Positions 8,440 to 15,302 of a DNA stretch of 64,000 bases are shown piece after piece; the first letter of the stretch is position 1, and each line of letters starts with the position of its first letter. Source of the DNA: Brevundimonas naejangsanensis (lineage in GTDB: Bacteria > Pseudomonadota > Alphaproteobacteria > Caulobacterales > Caulobacteraceae). The notes beneath the pieces are model-generated. The model had not been told where the DNA came from. It made no database searches and was given only the letters and a program-made list of their open reading frames with translations. The position numbers and the translations under genes are program-made. The stretch is from positions 479,501 through 543,500 of the forward strand of contig NZ_CP015614.1 of the NCBI RefSeq assembly GCF_000635915.2, read 5' to 3'.

Positions 8440-8937
8440 TCAGCTCGCGCCGAACACCTTGGCTATCAGCCGCTCCAGCGCCTCGGCGTCCACGGCGTCG
8501 AAGGCCCCCTTCTCGGTCGCGTCCACGTCCAGCACGGCGATCAGGTCGCCCGCCGCGTCCAGCACCGGAACCACGATCTCGCTGGCCGAGCGGCTGTCGC
8601 AGGCGATATGGCCGGGGAAGGCGTGGACGTCCTCGACCACCTTCGTCTCGCGCGTCCGCGCCGCCGCGCCGCAGACGCCGCGGCCGAACGGGATGCGCAG
8701 ACAGCCCAGCGTGCCCTGATAGGGGCCGACCACCAGTTCCTCGCCCTTGTCCCCATCCACGACGTAGAAGCCGGTCCAGAAGAAGGCGGGGAAGGCGTCA
8801 GCCAGCATCGAAGCGACCGTGGCCATGCGCGCGGTCAGGTTCGGCTCCCCGTCCAGCACGGCCATGATCTCGGCCTCGACCTCGGCATAGCGTTCGGCCT
8901 TGTCGGCGGGGCGGTCGTCACGGGCGACGTAGGACAT
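8440..8937 (-). CDS. msrC: Free methionine-(R)-sulfoxide reductase (GAF domain)
   Basis: A 165-residue single GAF-domain protein. It shows FFWTGFYVVDG, LVVGPYQGTLGCLRIPFG, RGVCGAAA and DVHAFPGHIACDSRSASEIVVPV. The three redox cysteines (about 79, 89 and 113) have the same 10- and 24-residue spacing as E. coli MsrC (84, 94, 118). It reduces free methionine-R-sulfoxide in the cytosol using thioredoxin. The C-terminal ALERLIAKVFG helix completes the family length. It is monocistronic or follows the small gene at 9177. Confidence 0.95.
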   Translation of the reverse strand: MSYVARDDRPADKAERYAEVEAEIMAVLDGEPNLTARMATVASMLADAFPAFFWTGFYVVDGDKGEELVVGPYQGTLGCLRIPFGRGVCGAAARTRETKVVEDVHAFPGHIACDSRSASEIVVPVLDAAGDLIAVLDVDATEKGAFDAVDAEALERLIAKVFGAS

Positions 8938-9039
8938 GAAGCAGGCTCGGCGAAATCAGGACAGGTTGAACGCGCCGCGATCGAGCCGCGGCGTGTCGGC
9001 AACATAGGTCATTGCCGCCGGATCGAAAGGGGGCGGGCG

Positions 9040-9177
9040 TCAGTCCTCCGGCGGACCGTCGGGTTCGCCGTCCTGATCCTTGTCCGCAGCGCGCCGAGGT
9101 CCAGTGATCGCGCGATCCAGCCCGGTGAGCAGGACCGCCAGCAACAGAACGCCAAAGAAGAAAAGGCCAAGGTTCAT
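9040..9177 (-). CDS. Small single-pass membrane protein, 45 residues
   Basis: A short frame that reads ATG...TGA without interruption. It begins MNLGLFFFGVLLLAVLLTGL, a clear hydrophobic helix at residues 3-20, followed by a charged tail rich in Arg, Asp, Glu, Gly and Pro (DRAITGPRRA then ADKDQDGEPDGPPED). It would sit in the inner membrane with a short soluble C-terminus. No good Shine-Dalgarno sequence precedes the ATG, which lowers confidence. The gap between msrC and the DsbA-like gene would otherwise be empty. Function is unknown. Confidence 0.5.
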   Translation of the reverse strand: MNLGLFFFGVLLLAVLLTGLDRAITGPRRAADKDQDGEPDGPPED

Positions 9178-9309
9178 GGATTCAGAACGGTCTTTGGTTT
9201 GCCGAGGTTCCCCTGAACGCGGCGCAGGGGAAGCGGGATCGGCGAGGCGCGCAGCGTCTTCCGCGCCGCGCCGAAACCCGGGCCGCTTATGGAGCCTTCG
9301 CCTCTTGAA

Positions 9310-9954
9310 TCAGCGCAGCGGCTGACCGGAGCGGATGCGGGCGATCACGGCCTCCAGCTGGGCCTGGGGGATCCCGCCGGGGATCAGATTGCCGTTGATG
9401 ACGAAGGCCGGCGTGCCGTTGAGGGCGAGGGCGGCGGCCTCTCGGCTGTTGAGCAGCAGGACGGCGTCGATGTCCTCGCGATGGGCGGCCAGGTCGCGGT
9501 CCAGCTGCTCCATGTCGACGCCGGCTTCCGTGGCGAGCTGACGCGCCTTCTGATTGGTCTGGATGCGATCGGGCGCGCTCATGAAGGCGTTGTGCACCGC
9601 GTGGTACTTGTCCTGATAGCCGGCGGCCAGCGCGATGCGCGCCAGGTTCTCGGACACCGGGCCGAAGATCGGCCATTCCTTGTACAGCACCCGCACCTTC
9701 GGATCGGCTTCCATCAGGCCGTTGAGCTCCGGGATCATCATTTTGCAGTAGGGGCAGTTGTAATCCATGAAGCCGATGATGGTGATGTCGGCCTGTTGGG
9801 CGCCGATGAAGGGCGTCGCCGGATTCTTCAGAAGGTCGCTGAAGCCGACCTCTGCGATCATGGGCATGTCCTGCGCGGCGCTGGCGTCGGCCGGACCACA
9901 GGCCGCCAGGCTCATCGTCGCGGCGATCATCAGGGCGAGCGCGGGCTTGTTCAT
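9310..9954 (-). CDS. DsbA-family periplasmic disulfide oxidoreductase, predicted lipoprotein
   Basis: A 214-residue protein. The signal peptide ends in a lipobox (MSLAAC-G), so it is probably anchored in the periplasm. The thioredoxin-like domain has the CPYC active site in FMDYNCPYCKMM, an alpha-helical DsbA insertion (KEWPIFGPVSENLARIAL) and the cis-Pro loop NGTPAFVING. It resembles the DsbA/DsbG/ScsC group that oxidises or isomerises periplasmic thiols, with DsbD as its likely reductant. GGAGAAG lies 7 bases before the ATG at 9954 and fixes the start; the frame extends to 9996 without support. A CTTAAG-N5-CTTAAG box lies 94-110 bases upstream, identical to the one in front of dsbD. Confidence 0.9.
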   Translation of the reverse strand: MNKPALALMIAATMSLAACGPADASAAQDMPMIAEVGFSDLLKNPATPFIGAQQADITIIGFMDYNCPYCKMMIPELNGLMEADPKVRVLYKEWPIFGPVSENLARIALAAGYQDKYHAVHNAFMSAPDRIQTNQKARQLATEAGVDMEQLDRDLAAHREDIDAVLLLNSREAAALALNGTPAFVINGNLIPGGIPQAQLEAVIARIRSGQPLR

Positions 9955-10047
9955 GATCAGACTTCTCCGGGTGATGTGACGGCCATCCAGGGCCATGATC
10001 TTGGCGAGGCGCGCGCCTCAAAGGTGTGGGCTTCGTCCACGCCCGGT

Positions 10048-10064
10048 CTTAAGTCAGGCTTAAG
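10048..10064. promoter_or_regulatory. PmrA/QseB-like direct-repeat box upstream of the DsbA-like gene
   Basis: CTTAAG-TCAGG-CTTAAG: two 6-bp half-sites in an 11-bp period, the geometry of OmpR-family (PmrA-type) binding sites. The whole 17 bp recurs at 12861-12877. Confidence 0.72.
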
Positions 10065-10091
10065 ACGCAGACGGGTGGGGGATGTTTCGTT

Positions 10092-10886
10092 TCATTCCAG
10101 CCGCGCGATTTCGGCGGCGATGCGCTCCGGCCCGATCTCGCCCAGATGGGCCTTGGCCAGCCGCCCGTCGCTTCCAAGGAAGAAGGTGATGGGCAGACCC
10201 ACCGTGCCGTAGTGGCGCGGCAGATCCATGTGCGGGTCAAGCAGGACATGCTCCAACGTCAGGCCCTCGCGCGTCAGATAGGTCCGCACCGTCGCTTTGC
10301 CCTCGCCCTGATTCACGAACAGGAAGCGCACGTCGGGATGGGCCTTCTGGGCGGCGGCCAGGGCCGGCATCTCGCGGCGACAGGGCGGGCACCAACTGGC
10401 CCAGATGTTGATGACTGTCGGGCGACCGGACGGCGCGGCCAGGTCGAGCGGGGCGCCGTCCAACTGCGCCAGGGTGATTTCGGCGGGAGGCAGGGGCTCG
10501 GTCGCGGACGCCAGCTGATGCGCTGCGACCCAGGCCAGGGCGCTGACGGCGACGGGGGCCAGAGCCCAGGCGCGTTCCCTGGCGGTTTTGAGCAGCAAGG
10601 CGGTCGCCAGTACGACGACCGGGATGACCCAAAGCCAGGCGAACCCGCCCTGCCAGACGGCGAAGGCGCGCAAGGGGTCGGCCCTAAAGTGCGGCCAGTT
10701 GGCGGCCACATAGGCCAGGCGCGCGACCAGAACGCCGCCAAAGACGACGACAGAGCTCCATGCGTTGAAGCGGATGCTCACCCGGCTGGCCAGAAGGCCC
10801 GAGCCGATGACGAAGACGAAGATGCCGATGAGGATGGAAAGCCGCTCGCCGGACAGGACGAGGGGGCCGAGCTCTAGCGCGTTCAT
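10092..10886 (-). CDS. TlpA-family thiol:disulfide oxidoreductase with N-terminal membrane domain
   Basis: A 264-residue protein. Residues about 5-135 carry four predicted membrane helices (LSILIGIFVFVIGSGLLA, AWSSVVVFGGVLVARLAYVA, GFAWLWVIPVVVLATALLL, LAPVAVSALAWVAAHQLA), resembling the prolipoprotein-transferase-like N-domain seen fused to some TlpA proteins. A periplasmic thioredoxin domain follows, with WASWCPPCRREMPAL and the cis-Pro region VGLPITFFLG. It probably relays electrons from DsbD to periplasmic clients. The ATG at 10886 overlaps the dsbD stop by 4 bases (ATGA), showing translational coupling; upstream in-frame sequence is a dsbD shadow. Confidence 0.88.
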   Translation of the reverse strand: MNALELGPLVLSGERLSILIGIFVFVIGSGLLASRVSIRFNAWSSVVVFGGVLVARLAYVAANWPHFRADPLRAFAVWQGGFAWLWVIPVVVLATALLLKTARERAWALAPVAVSALAWVAAHQLASATEPLPPAEITLAQLDGAPLDLAAPSGRPTVINIWASWCPPCRREMPALAAAQKAHPDVRFLFVNQGEGKATVRTYLTREGLTLEHVLLDPHMDLPRHYGTVGLPITFFLGSDGRLAKAHLGEIGPERIAAEIARLE

Positions 10887-12838
10887 CGGGCGGCCTGCGC
10901 GCTGTCGAGGGAGGCCAGCACCTTGCTCACGGTGGTCTTGCCGACCAGGCGGGTGGACGCGGGCTCCTGTGATGCGGCCGAAAGGAAGACCAGCGTCGGC
11001 GGGCCGACCACGCCGTAGGTTTCCATCAGCTGGTGCGTTTCCGGGGTGTTGTTCGTCACATCGACCTTGATCAGATCGACGTTCTGCAGGGCGGCGAAAA
11101 CCTGGTCGTCGGCGAAGACGTCCCGGTCCATCTGCCGACAGATGACGCACCAGTCGGCGGTGAAGTAGATCATGGCCGGGCGTGAGCGGCCGCCTGCTTC
11201 CTGAATGGCGCGCTTCAGCCCGGCGGAGTCAACGACCACGGCGGCGGGGACCGGCGCCGCCCCAGGCCCGGCGACGCCGGGCGCCGAGCGGGACGCGAGC
11301 GGGGCCAGCGGGCGCCAGGGATCGGCGGCGCCCATGCTGAGGCCGATCAGAAGCATGATCCCCCAGGCGGCGACGGCCAGTCCCGCGGCGCGGGCGAGGC
11401 CGGCCGGACGGCTGGCCGCGGGGCCGCTGAACAGGCCAAGGGCGGCGGCGGCGGCCAGAGCCAACATCGCGCCCAGCGTCAGCACGACGGCAGGCGGCAG
11501 GATGCGGCTCGCCAGCCACCATGCCATGCCCAGGAAGATGAAGCCGAACAGGGTCTTCACCCGATCCATCCAGGCCCCGGCCTTGGGCAGGAAGCGGGCG
11601 CCGGCCGTGCCGAAGACGATCAGCGGCGCGCCCTTGCCCAGCCCCAGGGCGAACAGAGCCGCCGCGCCGAGCCCGGCTTCGCCGGTTTGGGCGATGTAGA
11701 GCAGGGCGCCCGCCAGCGGGGCGGTTACGCACGGGCCGACGATCAGGGCGGAAGCGAAGCCCAGACCGGCGGCCGAGCCGACGGAGCGCCGCCCGGTCCC
11801 GTTGTCGCGCGAGAACCGGCTGGTCCAGGCGGACGGCAGCTGCAGCTCGAAACCGCCGAACATCGATGCGGCCAGCAGCAGGAAGATGATCGACAGGGCG
11901 CCGACGGCCCAGACCGATTGAAGCGCCATCTGCAGATTCTGACCGGACCAGGCGGCGACGACGCCCAGCAGGCCGAAGGCCGTGGCCAGTCCCAGGACAT
12001 AGGCCGTGGAGAGCACCAGCCCGCGCTGGGTCCCGCGGCCATCGACGCCCCGTCCGATCACGCCGGCCAGGATCGGATACATGGGGAAGACGCAAGGCGT
12101 GAAGGCCAGCAATACGCCGAAACCGAAGAAGGCCAGCAGGACCCAAGCGAACCCTCCCTGATCCGCCAGCCGATCGACGAAGCCTGCGTTCTGGTCCAGC
12201 CGGACGGCGGGCGCGGGCGCTGCATCGGCGGCTTCAGCGACAAGGGATGCTTCGGGCTCTGAAACCGGCGAGGCAGCAGGGGCAGGCCGGGCCTCGGGCG
12301 CAGGCGGCGCCTTCAGGGCCAGTGCGGCGGCCGGTTCGGCAGGGGGCTGGGCCGCGCCCTCCACGGCCTGTCTTGCCGCGCCCGGCAGGGCGGGAACTGC
12401 GATGGTCCGCGTGGTCGGCGGATAGCAGATCGAGTCTTCCTTGCACCCCTGATAGGTGATGTTGATCGATCCGGGCGCGCCCGCGCGCTCCAACGTCGCC
12501 GCCGACAGGCGCGCCTGTCCGGCCGCGCGCCAGATGTCGACCACGCCGAAGCCGGGGTCGTCCTTCTTCTCGCCGGGCTGCAACTGCAGGCTGAGGCTCT
12601 CCTCGCCGCCCGGCGCCGTGGCGACGGTGTGATCCCGATAGAGATAATGTCCCGGCGCTATGGTCCAGCGGAAGGCCAGATCGCCGTTGGTCTCGCGCGA
12701 AACCTTGAGCGTGAAGGCCTGGTCCGGGGACAGGAAGGACTGGTCCAGGGACGCGAAGGCCTGGGCGCGCCCGACAGCCGGGGCGGCCAGCATCAGGGCG
12801 AACAGGATCGCCAGAAGGCGCCAGGAAATGAACTTCAT
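10883..12838 (-). CDS. dsbD: Protein-disulfide reductase DsbD
   Basis: A 651-residue three-domain protein after the start at 12838. A signal peptide (LLAILFALMLAAPAVGRAQA) is followed by the periplasmic alpha domain with ITYQGCKEDSICYPPT, whose two Cys are the known alpha-domain pair. A Pro/Ala-rich linker leads to the membrane beta domain (about eight helices; CVFPMYPILAGVIG and GPCVTAPLAGALLYI carry the reactive cysteines). The C-terminal gamma thioredoxin domain has TADWCVICRQMD. It carries electrons from cytosolic thioredoxin to the periplasm. It heads an operon with the TlpA-like gene and is divergent from a response regulator, with a CTTAAG-N5-CTTAAG box midway. Confidence 0.95.
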   Translation of the reverse strand: MKFISWRLLAILFALMLAAPAVGRAQAFASLDQSFLSPDQAFTLKVSRETNGDLAFRWTIAPGHYLYRDHTVATAPGGEESLSLQLQPGEKKDDPGFGVVDIWRAAGQARLSAATLERAGAPGSINITYQGCKEDSICYPPTTRTIAVPALPGAARQAVEGAAQPPAEPAAALALKAPPAPEARPAPAASPVSEPEASLVAEAADAAPAPAVRLDQNAGFVDRLADQGGFAWVLLAFFGFGVLLAFTPCVFPMYPILAGVIGRGVDGRGTQRGLVLSTAYVLGLATAFGLLGVVAAWSGQNLQMALQSVWAVGALSIIFLLLAASMFGGFELQLPSAWTSRFSRDNGTGRRSVGSAAGLGFASALIVGPCVTAPLAGALLYIAQTGEAGLGAAALFALGLGKGAPLIVFGTAGARFLPKAGAWMDRVKTLFGFIFLGMAWWLASRILPPAVVLTLGAMLALAAAAALGLFSGPAASRPAGLARAAGLAVAAWGIMLLIGLSMGAADPWRPLAPLASRSAPGVAGPGAAPVPAAVVVDSAGLKRAIQEAGGRSRPAMIYFTADWCVICRQMDRDVFADDQVFAALQNVDLIKVDVTNNTPETHQLMETYGVVGPPTLVFLSAASQEPASTRLVGKTTVSKVLASLDSAQAAR

Positions 12839-12860
12839 GCGTCTCGGGTCGGCGTAAGAG

Positions 12861-12877
12861 CTTAAGTCAGGCTTAAG
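12861..12877. promoter_or_regulatory. PmrA/QseB-like direct-repeat box in the dsbD / response-regulator divergent promoter
   Basis: CTTAAG-TCAGG-CTTAAG, identical over 17 bp to 10048-10064. It sits 22 bases from the dsbD ATG and 23 bases from the regulator ATG, so one site could serve both directions. Confidence 0.78.
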
Positions 12878-12900
12878 CCGGGCGGCGGAAGGCATAAGGC

Positions 12901-13554
12901 ATGAGACTGCTCATAGTGGAAGATGATCCGGTGCTTTCGGACGGCCTTCAGGTCGGCCTGACGGCTTGCGGCTGGACGGTCGAGGCCACGACGCGCATCG
13001 AGGACGCCCTGGCTGCGCTTGAAAGCTCGGCGTTCGACGCTGTCGTCCTGGACCTCAATCTGCCCGATGGCGACGGTCTTCAGGTCCTGCGCTTCGTGCG
13101 GCAGCGCGACATGGACGTCGGGGTGGTCATTCTGTCGGCGCGCGACGAAAGCCGGGATCGGATCGGCGGTCTGGACGCGGGCGCGGACGACTATGTGGGC
13201 AAGCCGTTCGATCTGGACGAACTGGCGGCGCGGCTGCGGGCGGTGCGGCGTCGGCTACTGGGACGGTCGCGCCCGGCTCTGACGCACAAGGACGTTACGC
13301 TGGACCCGAAGGCGCGGCTGGCCTGGCGCGGCGAAGAGGATTTGCCGCTGTCGCGCCGCGAGTTCGCCATCCTGGAGGCTCTGATGGAAAGGCCGTCGGC
13401 TGTGCAGTCGCGGAGCCAGCTGGAAGAGCGTCTGTATGGCTGGCAGGAGGAGATCGGCTCTAATGCCGTGGAGGTTCACGTCCACCACCTGCGGGCCAAG
13501 CTGGGTTCCGCCTTCATCCGCACGGTGCGCGGCGTGGGATACACCCTGCGATGA
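12901..13554 (+). CDS. OmpR-family response regulator, QseB/PmrA-like
   Basis: A 217-residue regulator. The receiver domain has the acidic pocket EDD (residues 7-9), phospho-acceptor Asp51 in VVLDLNLPDGDGL, Ser/Thr at ILSAR, and Lys in VGKPFDLDEL. The C-terminal winged helix has LSRREFAILEALM and VEVHVHHLRAKLG, ending IRTVRGVGYTLR, typical of the QseB/PmrA subgroup. The adjacent box CTTAAG-N5-CTTAAG matches the site type bound by PmrA, which supports this regulator controlling dsbD and itself. Its stop overlaps the kinase ATG by 4 bases. Confidence 0.94.
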   Translation: MRLLIVEDDPVLSDGLQVGLTACGWTVEATTRIEDALAALESSAFDAVVLDLNLPDGDGLQVLRFVRQRDMDVGVVILSARDESRDRIGGLDAGADDYVGKPFDLDELAARLRAVRRRLLGRSRPALTHKDVTLDPKARLAWRGEEDLPLSRREFAILEALMERPSAVQSRSQLEERLYGWQEEIGSNAVEVHVHHLRAKLGSAFIRTVRGVGYTLR

Positions 13555-14870
13555 CCTCCATCCGGCTTAGACTGTTCGCCATTCTGGCCGTTGTGACCGC
13601 ATTGGTATGGGGCGCAGCGGTGGTCTGGGTGGAGGTCCATACCCGCCATGAGGTTCAGCGCGTGCTGGACCGGCGTCTGATGGAATCGGCGCGCATGGTG
13701 TCGTCCCTGATGCGCACGGGCGAGATGACGCCGGTGGCGAACCCGGCCCTGCCAGGGCCTGTTCCGGCCTATGAGCGGCAGCTGTCGTGTCAGATCTGGA
13801 CCATGAACGGCGAGTTGATCGCGCGCTCCCAGAACGCCCCCGCCGAGAGCCTGGCGCCGGACGAAGACGGCTTTTCCGAGCGTGTGATCCAGGGCGAGCT
13901 CTGGCGGGTCTACACCGTCAACGTGCCCGAGGGCGGCTATCGGGTGATGGTCGGCGACAGTCTGACGATCCGCGAGCATCTGGTCAGCAGCGTGGTCGCG
14001 GGTCTGCTCGGCCCGGCGGCCCTGGGGTTGGCGGCCCTGGGCGTGCTGATCTGGTGGTCGGTAGGGGCCGGGCTGCGGCCGGTCCGCCAGATGACCCGCA
14101 TCCTGACCGAACGGGACGCTGACGACCTGTCGCCGATCGGCGTGGCGCCCGGCGGGTCTGACCTTCAGCCCTTTGTGCAGTCTCTGGACGCCCTGATGGA
14201 CAGGGTGCGCGCGGCCCGATTACGGGAGACGGAGTTCACGGCCGCCGCCGCGCATGAGTTGCGCACGCCGCTGGCGGGGCTGCGTATCCAGGCCCAGATC
14301 GCCGCCGCGACGGCTGATGAGCAGACGCGCCGACATGCGCTGGAGCAGATCCAGGTCTCGGTCGACCGAACCGCGCGTCTGGTCGCCGGCCTGCTGGCCC
14401 TCGCGCGCGAGGATGTGACCGCCATCGACGATCGGGCAAAGCGGTGGACGGGGCTGGCGGCGCCTTTCCAGGCTCAGGGGCCGGAACCCCGCCTTGAGGC
14501 GCCGCAGGGCGGGATAGAGGTCTTCGCCGAGCCTGACCGTTTCAATCTGGTGGCGGCCAATATTATGGCGAATGCGCAACAGTTCGCCCGAAGCCGCATC
14601 CGCGTGTCGGTTGAAGGAGAGGGGCCGTCCGCCGTCATCGCCATCGATGACGACGGCCCCGGCGTTGCCGCCGCTGATCTTGAGAGGCTGGGCCAGCGAT
14701 TTTTCCGACCGGCAGGCAGCCCCGGCGGCGGCAGCGGACTGGGCCTGTCGATCGTGGCGTCGGCGATGAAGGCGCACGGGGGCGAGGTTCGCTTCGTTCC
14801 CTCGCGGTTGGGCGGCTTGCGGGTGGAACTGCGCGGTCTGCCGGTCAGGGCGCGAACGGAACACAGCTGA
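13551..14870 (+). CDS. Sensor histidine kinase, QseC/PmrB-like
   Basis: A 439-residue kinase. An N-terminal membrane helix (LFAILAVVTALVWGAAVVWV) and a second near residues 148-172 bracket a periplasmic sensor of about 110 residues. HAMP-like sequence, the HisKA H-box (TAAAAHELRTPLAGL), N-box (NIMANAQQFARS), DDDGPGV and GGGSGLGLSIV follow. It phosphorylates the regulator encoded just upstream (ATGA overlap). The sensor region contains a Cys (RQLSCQIW) and an acidic cluster (APDEDGF). Given the neighbouring thiol-redox genes, redox or metal stress is a reasonable ligand guess, but it is only inference. Confidence 0.94.
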   Translation: MTSIRLRLFAILAVVTALVWGAAVVWVEVHTRHEVQRVLDRRLMESARMVSSLMRTGEMTPVANPALPGPVPAYERQLSCQIWTMNGELIARSQNAPAESLAPDEDGFSERVIQGELWRVYTVNVPEGGYRVMVGDSLTIREHLVSSVVAGLLGPAALGLAALGVLIWWSVGAGLRPVRQMTRILTERDADDLSPIGVAPGGSDLQPFVQSLDALMDRVRAARLRETEFTAAAAHELRTPLAGLRIQAQIAAATADEQTRRHALEQIQVSVDRTARLVAGLLALAREDVTAIDDRAKRWTGLAAPFQAQGPEPRLEAPQGGIEVFAEPDRFNLVAANIMANAQQFARSRIRVSVEGEGPSAVIAIDDDGPGVAAADLERLGQRFFRPAGSPGGGSGLGLSIVASAMKAHGGEVRFVPSRLGGLRVELRGLPVRARTEHS

Positions 14871-14933
14871 AAAGCGACCGCCGCCCCTCCGGCGGACGGG
14901 CGGCGGCTTGCAGGCCAGGGTTCAAGGCCGATC

Positions 14934-15107
14934 TTAAGTGATTTTCTTGGCCACTGTGAAGCCAAGCACCAGGAAGATCGCAAAGATGATCAGCGCCAGA
15001 ACAGCCAGGAATTTGGCGATGCCCGCCGCGGCGCCCGCGATGCCGCCGAAGCCCAGCAGACCGGCCACTATGGCGATGATGGCGAAGATAATGGCCCATT
15101 TGATCAT
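14934..15107 (-). CDS. DUF1328 small membrane protein (YtjA family)
   Basis: A 57-residue protein, [20 protein letters not shown] then [20 protein letters not shown], with two hydrophobic helices joined by the Gly-rich [14 protein letters not shown] loop that marks DUF1328. AAGGAG lies 6 bases before the ATG at 15107, so the start is secure; a frame extending to 15206 is not needed. The family is common in proteobacteria and often stress-induced, but its function is unknown. It converges with the histidine kinase gene. Confidence 0.92.
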   Translation of the reverse strand: MIKWAIIFAIIAIVAGLLGFGGIAGAAAGIAKFLAVLALIIFAIFLVLGFTVAKKIT

Positions 15108-15302
15108 GTCGTTCTCCTTCGTACCCGAGCGCAACGGGAGGGGGCGCTGAGGGTTCCGCCTGGCTTGGCCGTTGGCAAAAGCGGAAGCCGCTTGCCTATC
15201 GGACATCCAGATACATTATTCGATCGAGGCGCGCCTTCGGCTTGCGCTTGCGCGCGTTCAGTGTTCTGAACGCCCCTGTTAAATCGTCGGAGGGGGAAGC
15301 CG

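Noticed and set aside
14921..14938. TTCAAG-N6-CTTAAG after the QseC-like kinase gene
   Set aside because: The spacing is 12 bp, one half is degenerate and it overlaps the DUF1328 stop, so it does not match the strict 17-bp box.
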